Of a stretch of 64,000 bases of DNA, positions 1-10,010 are shown one piece after another. The notes below the pieces were generated by a model, which saw only the letters and a program-made list of their open reading frames with translations, did no database searches and was not told where the DNA came from. Origin of the DNA: Limnomonas spitsbergensis (lineage: Eukaryota; Chlorophyta; Chlorophyceae; Chlamydomonadales); assembly GCA_037349105.1 (NCBI GenBank), contig JAYJMM010000022.1, positions 186,001 through 250,000 on the forward strand, in the 5' to 3' direction. Both the position numbers and the translations under genes were made by a program. Each line of letters begins with the position of its first letter. Within the stretch, counting starts at the first letter, position 1.

Positions 1-1539
1 CCCGTTGGCATGGGGTTTCTTGCTATAGCAGTGATGTACATGTTTCCCTCGTGTATCTCTCTTTGATCCTTTGGGAGGCTCAACACCGTGTTTCTTTTTC
101 GTATCATGTCTAAGGTCTCTGTCTGCACCGGGTCCGTTGTTTGCCATGACTGAGAGTCTGTTTAAGGCTATGATGTGCTTGTCTTTGACATTTCTCCCGT
201 ATCTGTTTCTCAGGCCTCTCCCATCCATCACGTGCTTGCCTCCCTGTTCCGTCAGGTCTGCTAGGTGAGTGATCCCCAGGTGAAACAAGGGTTGAAGCAG
301 GGTGTACGCATTGAGGGGGTCTGTGGCAGGGAGGGCAGCAGTGGCAGGGTTAAGCTGTTCTAGCGCTTGGGCGAGTTCCGGGGTATGTGCAGTGAATTGT
401 TGCACATTGCTTTTCATGATGACCAGGTCATTATCTGTGATATGGGACAGTTGTCTGAGCCGCATGCAATGTTTAGCCTGTTGGGTGTCTTTAAACCCTG
501 TGGGGCACCCGCCCATGTATTTGAGCTGCTTCTCCATGAGACTTCGAGTGACTGTGCCCATGCGTCCTTCATCGCGTAGGGATGTGATGAGCAGTTCTGC
601 ATTCTTCTTTGCGTATTCTGTCGCCAGGGATGCACACCCCAGCCCAAAGGACGCGACATCTTGGTGTACGGTAGCTGAGTTGGCACATTTCCACAGTCCG
701 TACGCCTTCTTGACGGCTGTGGCCATGATGCTGTCTAGAATCTGAAGGTCAGCTCCCGTGCATGGGGTTATCCCAAAGGTGTTTGAGATTGAGGGCTTGA
801 TAGTTGTCTCAATGATATGTTTAATTTGTCTTGGAGTGGCATGTGAGGCTTGCAGCTCCTCAATCTTTTGCCTTGCCTTCTTTATCAAGTTTTGGTGCTG
901 GAACTTCCAGTCTAGTGTCATCGTGAGCTCTGCACCGAGGTATCTGAAGGGATCTATGGGGGGAAGGTGTTGCACATATTGTCCTTGGACCATTATCTGG
1001 TTTTCTAGTTGTCTTCTTATTTGCACCAGAGCATCCTTGTTCCCATATAGTCCTGTGCGGATGTTTTGATAAAGGACACCTGATACTAGAGTTTTCCCAG
1101 TGTTGACCTTCATTTTCGCAAAGTCGGAGTAGAGACTAAGTTTCTCTGCTTGTACGTGCAGGTCCGACAGTTTAATTGTCAGCATTGACAATTCGTCTGC
1201 ATAGGCTGCATTGCTGAGTGAGTGCTCCATGCGAGCGTTAATGTCATCTATGCATCCAAACATGTAGCCCCTGGCCCCGACTTGGGCCCACCGGAGCAGT
1301 GGTTCAATGTAGATGAGGAAAAGGAGGGGTGACAGAGTGTCCCCCTGTATGCTGCCCAGCCCCATGGGGATCTTTCCAGTGAGCTCTGTGCCCCATCGGA
1401 CCTGGGTTGTTGCCCCCATGTACAGGTTTTTAACCGCATCTACCGCATCTGTAGGGAACCCTAGGTCATACATGATCATGAGGAGAATGTCGTGATCCAT
1501 CATGTTAAAGGCTGATGAGAAGTCGACTTGTAGTGGACT
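1..1539 (-). mobile_element. 5'-truncated LINE (non-LTR) reverse transcriptase, continues past left edge
   Basis: Read on the minus strand from 1539 to 1, one long open frame encodes a non-LTR reverse transcriptase. RT motif A is VDFSSAFN (about 1520). The GDTLSPLLFLIYIEPLL block (about 1335) is the LINE palm motif. Motif C reads YADE (about 1195) where active enzymes have YADD, so the second catalytic aspartate is lost. FRYLGAELTM marks the thumb region. The rest, down to position 1, is the C-terminal part with no recognised domain. The 5' portion (endonuclease and RT motifs before A) is missing. The junction at about 1540 meets a gypsy remnant on the opposite strand. 5' truncation is usual for target-primed insertion. 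No in-frame stop was seen, so decay is modest apart from YADE. Confidence 0.8.
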
Positions 1540-2057
1540 ACATGGATGTGGATGCTGCTGCTGAACTTGTACTGTTTCGTTCTGATTTGCTAGCCAATAA
1601 CTGCGTGATGGTCGGCCAGAATCTTCTGGTGGCTCAACAACGGGAAACCCTGCGTTACGCAAGGCTTCGTAGTGGTGGCTATCTTCCATCAATAGCTAAG
1701 TATACTGAGGGGCAGTTTTTGTATGTGCGGGATGAGAACCGGCTGCATTCCACTGCAAGACCTTACGTGCTTAGAGTATTTGACGTACGACCAAGCGGAG
1801 TCATTGTTCTGGTTGGTCGCAATGGGGTGAGTGTGGCTGAGAACGCCATTAACTGTGCACCATGTCACGTGCCTATAGAAGGACTTTTACCCCCATCCAA
1901 AAGATGGCAAAAGTCAGCACCAGATTTTCCTTGTCAGAGATGTCTGTTACCAGATAACGCTAAGAAGATGATTCTGTGCGGTTACTGTGGTCGAGGCACT
2001 CACACATACTGTTTGGTGCCACGGCTTACTTCTGTCCCTGTTGTTTACTAAATTTGT
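1540..2057 (+). pseudogene. Ty3/gypsy pol C-terminal remnant with PHD finger
   Basis: An open frame runs to the stop at 2051. Its first 120 residues look like the segment after the integrase core in algal gypsy polyproteins: RETLRYARLRSGGYLP, then GQFLYVRD, then a GRNG element and NCAPCHVP. A PHD-type zinc finger follows: CQRC (about 1935), CGYC (about 1978), and GTHTYC supplying His and Cys. The closing CPCC pair (about 2037-2048) lies in another frame, so a small indel splits the finger. The integrase core itself is absent, cut off by the LINE at 1540. The family reading is by resemblance. PHD chromatin readers behind integrase could steer integration, but this copy is broken. Confidence 0.6.
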
Positions 2058-2099
2058 GAGCAATGCAGGGCTTCTGGAGCTGACGCTACTGGCGCTGCA

Positions 2100-2747
2100 C
2101 AGCGTGATGCTGCAGCGGAACTGCAGGAACCAGAGGCTGTCGTGATGGGTCACCAACTCTACCCTCCTTCACCTCTCACCATTGAAGACAGCGAATGCAA
2201 CACCCTTCTGGACTGTCTTGACCTATCCCTGTCCCCCAGCATTCTTTTGCTGTTCAAGGATACCGGTAATGGGCAAGCCGCCGAGCTTCTGCAGAACAGC
2301 CACCTTAACCCTTACCCTCAATCCCTCCACGTTCTCACCAACTCTGGCATCGGTGTCAACTTCCCTGCAGACTACTATGCTGACCCACTGCAACCCTCCA
2401 CCTAGGAGTTTATACTACGACAACACGGACTGCATGTCCTCATCACAAACCCTCATGCTGACTACGTTGACATCTCCTGCGCACTCGCGGTCAAGTACGC
2501 ACGCCATGTGGCCTGCTGCTTAGTTTCCCAAGATTTCTTTCATTGTCATCCTGCAAGGTTTGAGTGGTTATCACAACTACGTAAGGAAAGGCGCCTGGTC
2601 ATTGTGCAGTCTGTCAGCTTCACAGCAGGCTTGGGCGCTAGCCGATCCATTCACGGCTGCGGCGGTAGAAATGTTTGGATCCTCGTGTTTGCAACAGCGG
2701 CTATCCGTGCTCGGATGATTCCACCAATGCACACGTTCATTCATTAG
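2100..2747 (+). pseudogene. methyltransferase-like (Rossmann) domain remnant behind the PHD finger
   Basis: One frame is open from about 2100 to a stop at 2745-2747, with a single in-frame TAG at 2403-2405. The order of motifs resembles a class I adenine-N6 methyltransferase. FKDTGNGQAAELL (about 2256) sits where the SAM-binding loop would be. SLHVLTNSGIG (about 2323) and NFPADYYADPL (about 2360) follow. HVLITNPHADYVDISCALA (about 2435) sits in the place of an NPPY catalytic motif, but with NPHA instead. VWILVFATAAIRARM closes it. The catalytic Pro-Pro-Tyr is not conserved, so either the domain is inactive or my assignment is wrong. It lies directly after the PHD finger in the same element. 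Confidence 0.38.
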
Positions 2748-3577
2748 CCAATACTGCGCTGCTCTCTAGCGCCAGAATATAGCTGTGTCCCCTTCATTAA
2801 CTCTGGCAATTGGCGGTGTATCTGAGCTGAATTTTCACTGGATCTGGATAGGAGCTTTGAATTCACTGGTGCTGGGAATTTAGGGCCGAAGATGGAACTG
2901 GATGTACGACAATATGTGTCTCAAGTTGAGGAGCAATGATTTATTTGCTAAAACTGTATATTTTAGGACGGTATATGATTCAAAACAAAACAAAACAAAA
3001 ATTGTGTGCAGTTTTCAATATCTGGGGGGGGGGGGGGGGAATGTTGTGCATACTGCGCACTTTTAGGATTTAGTAGGTGTCTCCCGTGAGGTGGCATTCT
3101 CATATGTCTGGCGCGAGCCTATAGGCATCCTCGATCAGGTGTTAGGTAGGCGATCGGGAAGTTTGAGATGGTGTGGATCGGGAAACCGATTGCACTAGAG
3201 CATGGCTGATGTAGTCTTCTGGACTTGGGGTCGATTGGGCCCTGGGGGAAGGTGAACAGTACCGATGGTGACGTGAACTGGGCTCTTCAGCTTGAAGAGG
3301 GTCCCTTAAAGCGACTGTGGCGAGTTACGGTAATGCGTAAAAGTCACAGCTAACGTACACATTATATCGAAGGTTATTTTTCCTACCGATACTTGTGCCC
3401 CATGGACTCTGGGCAAGAACCCAGGGGTGGGAAGTTTGATAACAAGACGCAGTTCTTCAAACGCTGTCGTACTTGTTCATTGCCGCCTCCAGTGTTTTTC
3501 GATCTGGGGGGGAATGTCTTGTGTTCTTTTTGCTTGTTGCACCCATTCCTTAGGGTGCACCCATGTGCCGCGACAGC

Positions 3578-3665
3578 TGTCACGACGTATGACTGCACTG
3601 TGCGTTTGACCGCGCCAACTGCTTTTCGGTTGGAAGTTATGTGTGAACTTGAACAAGTACAAGTA
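3578..3665 (+). repeat. dispersed TGTCACGACGTATG repeat, copy 1
   Basis: About 85 bp starting near TGTCACGACGTATGACTGCA are repeated at 6387-6472 with few changes, including the shared GCTTTTCGGTTGGAAGTTAT block. The first 14 bases recur at 63937. The TG start and the placement beside gypsy remnants suggest an LTR end. Confidence 0.55.
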
Positions 3666-3720
3666 ACAAGTTGCTCGGTACAAGTAACAAGTAACAAGTA
3701 CAAGTAACAAGTTGCTCGGT
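3655..3720 (+). repeat. short tandem repeat of ACAAGTA/ACAAGT units
   Basis: About seven imperfect copies of a 7-10 bp AACAAGT-type unit lie directly behind the dispersed repeat. No coding value was seen. Confidence 0.7.
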
Positions 3721-4146
3721 TTACACCCTGCCGACTACGGTATGTGATTTATTTCTTAACTTACTTTTACGTCAGACTCCTGGTTACAATCTGGCCACGT
3801 GACAATATGTTTGCCGTTCAAGTCTCTTGGTGCAGGGGTTGTGTCTTTGAGGCCTTGAGGGTCGTATCATCGTATGCCATGCCACAAAGTGACCCGTAAG
3901 CCCTCATAGTGTCCATACGACTCCTAGTCTCCTTGGGCAGTTTTGTTGTGTTCTCGCCTAAGGGATGAACGGCCAGCCTCACCCCTTGTGAAATTCCTGC
4001 AGTGTAAGGCACTTTTGCTTGGACTTAACAATGGGCTTGACCGCTCAACCCTATAAAACCCGAGACGTGATAACAAAAAAACAGCTTCAGTTTTCATCTA
4101 GTCACATGTGGTGGGATGGGAGGGGGTCGAATTAGGGGGGGCAAAC

Positions 4147-4500
4147 TTAGGCTCTAGAAAATTGCAGAGAGGAGCATAAAGGACCCCCCCCTAAGAAAGT
4201 GAAAGGCGGACAGAAGGTCCCCACCCCTGAAAACAAGAGAGAGTAAAAAGGGAAAGAGCCAGCCCCTCTTATTGGCATAGGTGTGAGATATTGGGATCCT
4301 GTTGAGTGTCCAGAGTGCTTGGGGTGTCGCAATCCTTTGTATCATGTGTTTCATACTCAGGATATTTATGGAGTTACGGGGTAGCACTCCTAGCACTCCT
4401 AAAGTTACTCAGGACTCATGACTCATGAATTTCCTGAGCACGAGTATCCCAAGTATCATGAGTACCAATATCCCAGGTATCCTGAGTATCCCCAATTTCA
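4147..4500. other. no recognisable gene
   Basis: This stretch holds low-complexity purine-rich sequence, then loosely repeated GAGTATCC/CAGGTATC words near 4430-4500 that lead into the 9-bp minisatellite. I see no gene here. Confidence 0.5.
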
Positions 4501-4504
4501 TGCC

Positions 4505-4695
4505 CCGATGCCCGAATGCCCTGATGCCCCGATGCCCTAATGTCCGATGCCCCGATGCCCCAGTACCCCGATGCCCCGATGCCCCGATGCCTCGATGCCC
4601 CGATGCCCCGATGCCCCGATGCCCCGATGCCCCGATGCCCCGATGCCCCGATGCCCCGATGCCCCGATGCCCCGATGCCCCGATGCCCCGTTGCC
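4505..4695 (+). repeat. 9-bp minisatellite, unit CGATGCCCC
   Basis: About 20 near-perfect tandem copies. Because 9 is a multiple of 3, the array is open in several frames on both strands and gives spurious GASGHRGI- or PDAPMPRC-type proteins. Confidence 0.95.
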
Positions 4696-4974
4696 CTGAT
4701 GCTGTAGCGTTCCATCCTATACCTACACCATATCTGAGACTACTGATGTACACATTAGCGGAACATCATGGACTGTGCGAGGCTTCATGAGGAGAACCCT
4801 CCGGTGGCACAGACAGTATAGAGCGAAGTCGGGGCTCTTTACAGAAGACAACACATAAATATATTCTTAACATTGAGAGTGTTATATTGGATTAGCGAGC
4901 TGTGGTCGGGGCAAGTACGCTTGCCTGAAGCACTAATCGTAAAAAGGACCTAGGGGGTGCCAGCCAGATTGGCA

Positions 4975-5115
4975 CAAATCGAAAGTCCTTTACTTGTGGC
5001 AACACTCGTAAGGCAAATCACTTCTGTGAAATCCAAGCTCACTTCGGTGCAGCACAAATCACTTCGGTGAAACCCAAGCTCACTTCGGTGCAGCATCAAT
5101 CACTTCGGTGAATCA
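4975..5115 (+). repeat. CACTTCGGTG interspersed tandem repeat
   Basis: Five spaced copies of CACTT(C)GGTG alternate with AAGCT and CAGCA words, giving imperfect units of about 25-50 bp. Function unknown. Confidence 0.6.
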
Positions 5116-5326
5116 AAAAGCCTGCTTCTAGCAGCAAAACAATTTGACCTACGGGAAAACTAAGGCAGGCTCGGTTCCGACCAAATACGTCAAAATCAAG
5201 CAGTCTTCTTGACTGTCCTGAAATCTTTGTCGATTCCTTAATGCCTTCTGACGCTGCTAAAGCACGCAAGAAAGAAAATAAAAGTATCAAAAGAAAAGCT
5301 AACGGCGTCGCAATGCAAGAAGCAGC

Positions 5327-5375
5327 AGATACCCGAGTGACTGAAAGGAATGAACGAAAAGGGATAGGGTTTGGG
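5327..5375 (+). repeat. dispersed ACCCGAGTGACTG...GAAAAGGGA repeat, copy 1
   Basis: About 40 bp match the left end of the 811-bp insertion at 11412-12222 in the second gypsy element. The two therefore belong to one dispersed family. Confidence 0.5.
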
Positions 5376-5485
5376 TTTTCTGTTGGTTTCACTGGGACAT
5401 CGGTTACCACCCGCCAAAGTGATGACCTTTTTGAAAGGGTCGTGCTTCGCGCTCGCCCCAGTATTTCGTGTAATTTTTTATTCCG

Positions 5486-5767
5486 ATGGCGTATCTCGTG
5501 GCTCCCGACCTTATGACAGTGCACTGCAACGGAGGCGCGCGGAGTGTATCGAACGAGCCGTACTTTCTTGGTCATGCTATTTTGAAGGGTTTGCGGGGAA
5601 ACGTGGTGCAGATTTCAGAAACAGGCAAATGCGTTGCTTTGAGTTGGCGCAACGTCGTTTCCATGTCTGTCTGCAATGCTTATGCTCGTGGCGGGGCAGC
5701 CACGGCCTCGGCCACGTTGGTTTTTGACCTTGTCGACCGAAAGCTCATACTGCACAGTAGTACGTGA
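5486..5767 (+). CDS. hypothetical 93-residue protein
   Basis: A complete ATG-to-stop frame begins MAYLVAPDLMTVHCNGGARS and ends LILHSST. The composition is ordinary and not repetitive: alternating hydrophobic residues, four Cys, a short Gly/Ala run near residue 70. That makes it the most protein-like frame between 4 and 7 kb. I recognise no family, and no signal peptide or membrane segment is evident. A dispersed repeat (ACCCGAGTGACTG) lies about 150 bp upstream. It could be a random frame, an exon of a larger gene, or part of an element. Confidence 0.2.
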   Translation: MAYLVAPDLMTVHCNGGARSVSNEPYFLGHAILKGLRGNVVQISETGKCVALSWRNVVSMSVCNAYARGGAATASATLVFDLVDRKLILHSST

Positions 5768-6380
5768 TGTGCACTCGCGTTAGTTGCGTTGCTTTAAGCG
5801 CAAACTCGGTTTACAGGTTCGCTGTGTTCTCAGTGCTGTTCTCGGTGATCCGTATCGCTGCAGCCAGCGGCTCTGCAGGTTTTCGAACTTGCAGGATGAC
5901 AGTTGACACCACCGGTTGACACTGCAGATCATGTGCGTGAAAGACCATTGTAGGGACCATTGAGTAGATTTGCGTCAGGCGCATGCTCTTTCCACGTCTT
6001 TACTTTGTCAATTTTGGCAGGATTGCTTGCCTGTTTCAGTTTCCAGTGAATGTATTGCGACCTTTCCGACAGAGCGTCGAGTGCCATGCACCGACTCTGT
6101 CGTCCAGACACACCACGACTGCAGCGATTACAGCAAAGGAAACAGGCATGCACACTTCACAGGTTAATATTCTCGTAGATCGGCACGTTTGCCAGTTCCA
6201 ATTCAGGCCAATGGCTGGTCCGCTGCTGAGTTCGGTGTGTAATCAGACTGTTGCTTTGTGCACAGTATCACTTCTGGCACCCAGCTTGCAAATGCAGTTT
6301 ATGCGATGCCAATTGTTGACAAAGTGACAGGCACCATGCACAGCTGGTGGACAACCAGGAATCATGGCGGAGACAGGCAC
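5768..6380. other. no recognisable gene
   Basis: Unique-looking sequence with only short unrelated frames. I see no repeat, RNA gene or domain in it. Confidence 0.5.
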
Positions 6381-6384
6381 GTTG

Positions 6385-7385
6385 CTGCTGTCACGACGTA
6401 TGGCTGCATCGTGCGTTTGACCACGCCAACCGCTTTTCGGTTGGAAGTTATGTGTGAACATGAACAAGTGTGTCTGCCGTCTTAAGGAATCCCGAACTGG
6501 GTCCTTTACTTTTTCATTCTTACTGCGATTTCACGGCCTTCAATAGACTCTTAACGTTTCCAGCTATTGTTCTTGAATATCACTTCTGCAAGTTAATCGT
6601 CATCGTCTTACTAAGGGGAAACAGGCAGAGCAGCTAGGCCAACAACGACCCTATAAGCATCAACAAGTCTCCTAATACGAAGCTGGCAGAGCATCTAGGC
6701 CAACAGTCGACTATCTGCAGAAATTATAGTTGTTCTTGCCTCTTAACAAGGCATATCTCCAGCCCTACAGCTGGATATTACCACCACCCAACCATCACAT
6801 CTCCACTAGAAAGCCTTTCCTGTGGCTCCAAGTCGACCATCTGATTTATCAGAGATATCTTCAGTCATCAGAAGTCGCCAAGCAAGCGACTCTTCACAGC
6901 AGATCAACGGCCACATTCACCGGCCCAAGATCGTCCCGGGAAGTCTAGAAGTACCTTAGGAGTCGAGGCTTTACGGAGGCATGTCAACAGTATTGAAGAA
7001 GTCCAGGTGAATTAGCAAGAGCTATCACATGTTATCGAGCTGAGCTCATTGAGTTACAGCAGTGATCGAGAAGCTCCTACTATAAGCTCTGTAAGAATTT
7101 ATTAGTACTTGTCTAAGCGACACTCCAACCTGCCATGCACCTTACGGTACAGAAAACATGCATGAGGCGCACTCGAAGAGTTCCATACACACAGTATGCA
7201 CCTTCTTATTAACAGTTGACGCTCAAGATCATCGGATGGACCACGCACTTGAGCATGACCTACTGCTATAGTGCCATGCAACCGGTCCTCGCTGGACAGT
7301 CAAAACAAGTGCTTGGCAGACATGGAGACACAGCTGACATTCACAACCGAGCAGTAACAACTAGGCACAAGCGCACACACAGTAC
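6385..7385 (+). mobile_element. probable 5' LTR and leader of the second gypsy element
   Basis: Copy 2 of the TGTCACGACGTATG repeat (6387-6472) marks the left part. The rest, up to the first gag-like frame near 7390, is noncoding. The position in front of gag fits a 5' LTR plus leader. No right-hand LTR survives beyond 13 kb, so the boundaries cannot be confirmed by pairing. I saw no certain primer-binding site. Confidence 0.35.
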
Positions 7386-7514
7386 CCTACATGCACAACA
7401 CCTACAGTATGCCCCACCGCACGAGCAACACATGCATCACACATATCACAAGCAACACCCAACATTCAACCAACAAAGCAACACCATCACCCATCACTTT
7501 CAGAATGCAAACAG

Positions 7515-7959
7515 ATGAAGAGACAAACTCGGCAACTGCTTCCGGAACACACAGCGTGGGACACCTTACATGTTTGCAGGACACACACGTCACTCCGGGG
7601 CTGCGCCAAAGGCTCAGCTTTTCCATGTACGGCTCTTATGCATGCAACTAAACAGGGTCCTGCTACCGAGGCTGATACCGGCGCAACGGGCAGTCTAAAA
7701 CGCAAGGCAGAGGATGCCCCAAGTGACGACAAGGTGCGGGTTTCGGCCGCACCACCACGCCACGCAAATGCCATAAAGCAACTCTGCCATCAACTCCACT
7801 CCCATGACATACAGATCGGGCAATTGGGGATGCACCTAGAGGCACTGTGCAGCGATGTCGTGGACATGTCCAAGGCCTTGGCGGACCAGAACGTCCTTCT
7901 CGCCAAAATCTGGGCAGCGATCCAAAGCAACAAATCCTCTGATCACAAGGGATACAACC
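7515..7959 (+). pseudogene. gag, N-terminal half
   Basis: The frame opens near 7515. From about 7670 it gives gag-like sequence: a basic, Ala/Asp-rich segment with KRKAED, then a heptad-like stretch around HSHDIQIGQLGMHLEALC and ALADQNVLLAKIWAAIQS that looks like a coiled coil. The frame is cut at 7959 by the 488-bp insertion and resumes at 8448-8458: KGYN before the insertion and GYNPSEQ after it share the duplicated codons. The role would be the structural particle protein. No zinc knuckle was seen. Confidence 0.6.
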
Positions 7960-8447
7960 AGGGTCCTAGGGGGCCTTGTCAGGGTGGTCGGCTGACGCCG
8001 CCGACCCATTTTTTTCTAGTCGGCTAACGCCGACCGGGCCTTTTTTTCATTTTTTTTTCAGTTTGTGTGAAAACGTGTGAAACGTGTGAAAAAGCGTGAA
8101 GCCGGATTTCACTTTTTCAATTCAAAAACGTTACACCTGGGGCCCAACTGACTAGGAGAAAAATACCTGACTACCTGCCAATGGCAAAAAAACTACATGC
8201 TGAGAGCAGCCAGAGGCAGGTCGCCAGCCTCAACATCAATACCCTCCTCATCTAAAGATTCACCAAGCATGTCTCGGTGTTCAACATGACGATTTAGCCG
8301 ACGAGCGTGTAAAAAAGGGTCGGCTGACGCCGACGCGTGGCCTTAAAATCGCATTCTGGCATCGGCTGGCGCCAATGCCAGGGTTCCGGAGTGGTCGGCT
8401 TTTTATGTTTTTTACGGCGTCGGTGGCCGACCGACGCCCAAGACCCT
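7960..8447. mobile_element. 488-bp TIR element with 10-bp TSD (Mutator-like non-autonomous)
   Basis: The direct repeat GGATACAACC flanks it at 7950-7959 and 8448-8457. The left end AGGGTCCTAGGGGG matches the reverse complement of the right end, AGGGTCTTGGGCG, as an imperfect TIR. Both ends then carry GTCGGC-GACGCCGAC palindromic words (about 8000-8030, 8317-8335 and 8395-8435) and T- or A-runs. No transposase is encoded. The 10-bp duplication fits Mutator-like elements (usually 9-11 bp). It splits gag cleanly, and the flanking codons rejoin in frame. Confidence 0.8.
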
Positions 8448-8457
8448 GGATACAACC

Positions 8458-8972
8458 CATCTGAGCAGTCTCTCCGGAAGAGCGCTTCAGGCTCCGAAAA
8501 GGAGGAGATCGCAATCCCGGAGGAGAATATGGATGTCACCCGGCAGGATGTTCTTGCCATGCCATTGGATGACAAGGTGGCCTACCTTGTTAGGTGTAAT
8601 CTTTAATCGGCTGACAAGTTCGAGAGGCTCCTCCTCGAGCTGCCGATCCCATTCTGAGAAATTCAAACCATGGAAATTCAAACCATGAATCCCCAGGACA
8701 AACATCAGCCTACAAAGTTTTTCCCACCTCGCCTGCACATGGCGCAGGTCAAGGGAAAGGGCTCCAACTACCAGAGGAAAAACTTCAACCCTGACCACAA
8801 CCAGGGCGGCCAACGAGGAGGTCGCGGCCAGGGCCGCGGTCAAAACCGCGACCAGAGCCAAGGTGAGGGCCAAGTCACTGGCACCAACGGTGGTCACCAG
8901 GGCCCTCGCTCCGGTGGTGGCCGAGGAGGCCGAGGAGGCCGAGGTGGCCGCGGTGGACGCGGTACCAAGTAG
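8458..8972 (+). pseudogene. gag, C-terminal half with RGG-box tail
   Basis: After the insertion the gag frame continues (PSEQSLRKSASGSEKEE), with in-frame stops near 8605 and 8657. It ends in a strongly basic Gly/Arg tail of RGG, GRG and GGRGG repeats (about 8805-8970) before the stop at 8970-8972. Such tails bind RNA and could stand in for the absent zinc knuckle. The two stops make this copy non-functional. Confidence 0.55.
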
Positions 8973-9042
8973 GCGACATGGCTAGAAGGCAGTTGGCCCA
9001 AGATACAAATATCCAGCATGGCGACCATCGGTTATTAAACCG

Positions 9043-9528
9043 ATGGAATTTGGACGAATTCAGGAAATTCAGGAAATTCAGGAAATTCACCATATACTTT
9101 GGATTGGGTTTTCTGACAACAAGGGACTCAATGCGCTATGTCACCCATTTTGTTCTCCTGGCAAATCATTTTTCAATCAGAATCTCTATGATAACCATAT
9201 CTGGTTAAATTGCCCATGGCCATTACTTCACGATGCCATTGCATATTATCTGAAAATGAAATGTCAAAAACCAGCAAGCTTGTCTGCATGCATTCTGGTT
9301 CCTACATGGCCTGGTGCGACATGGGAACCACTGCTTAAAGGCATGCGCAAGCTCAAAGAATACCCGGTCGGGTATCCGCTATTTCATAAAATAGATGAAG
9401 CTGGTGCTTCTAAATGCACTCCATGCATCAAATTCCCAATGGAAGTATATTTTGACCCAACGTATTCACGTTTGAAAGTCAAAGTTGCTAAGACTGACCA
9501 AACACGAAGTACTGATTTAACCATGTAA
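9043..9528 (+). pseudogene. Dam-like adenine methyltransferase domain remnant in gypsy pol
   Basis: The frame holds an arrangement seen in the methyltransferase domain of some retroelements. GLNALCHPFCSPGKSFF is followed by DNHIWLNCPWPLLHDAIAYY, where LNCPWP takes the place of the NPPF/NPPY catalytic motif. ACILVPTWPGATWEPLL is the matching conserved Val-Pro-Trp-Pro strand. The catalytic NPP is degenerate. The first residues include a small GAAATTCAG triplication (9056-9090). It sits just before the protease, as these domains do in related algal elements. That last point is from memory, not a search. Confidence 0.5.
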
Positions 9529-10010
9529 TTTGAGTGTACCTTTAATGGCGCACCTTCAGTGTGTACTCTAGATTCTGGAGCCACCCATTGTTTTGTTAAC
9601 TCAAGAAAAATGCAGTCAACGGGTATATCAACTACCCCTAGTCATTGCATTATTGAGTTGGCTGATGGCTCATATGCCGCATCCAATTCTCAAATTTGAG
9701 GCCACTTCGATTCAGGCCACTTCGATTCTCAAAACAGCCAACGGCATATCACGCCACAAATTACACGCTTATGTCGTGGACTTAGGCCCATCTCTCGATA
9801 TCATTTTGGGGGATGACTGGCTGACAGAACAGAAAGCCACAATTTGTATGAGACTTCCACATGCACCATTAAAAACAAATTGGGAAAAAAAGATCGTGCT
9901 AACACCCGCCATGCAAGCTGGCACTGACAGTAAATCGACCAACCCAATGATTCATACTGTTCAAATGCGCCGCTTGCATCGAAAAGGGGCAAACTATTCA
10001 CTGTTCAGGT
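9529..10010 (+). pseudogene. gypsy aspartic protease, frameshifted
   Basis: FECTFNGAPSVCTLDSGATH (about 9529-9590) carries the DSGA catalytic motif of retroviral-type aspartic proteases. ELADGSYA is the flap region, and YVVDLGPSLDIILGDDWL (about 9770-9830) is the C-terminal ILG strand. The two halves are in different frames with a stop near 9700, and a small GCCACTTCGATTC duplication (9701-9728) lies at the break. It would process the polyprotein. This copy is inactive. Confidence 0.75.

Larger units (their letters stand above)
3026..4150 (+). mobile_element. polypurine tract and probable 3' LTR of the first gypsy element
   Basis: A run of about 16 G ending GGGGGA (3024-3040) has the position and base make-up of a polypurine tract. 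The next bases, TGTTGTGCATACTGCGCAC, begin with TG as LTRs do. A TATAAAA box lies near 4050, inside the presumed LTR, and could start R. I could not fix the 3' border and saw no matching 5' LTR because the left part of the element is gone. No gene is visible in this stretch. Confidence 0.4.

Noticed and set aside
4409..4790. Long frames on both strands (SGHRGIGA or PDAPMPRC repeats)
   Set aside because: Artefact of the 9-bp minisatellite.
5096..5575. 159-codon minus-strand frame
   Set aside because: No recognisable motif; overlaps a dispersed repeat and a more natural plus-strand frame.
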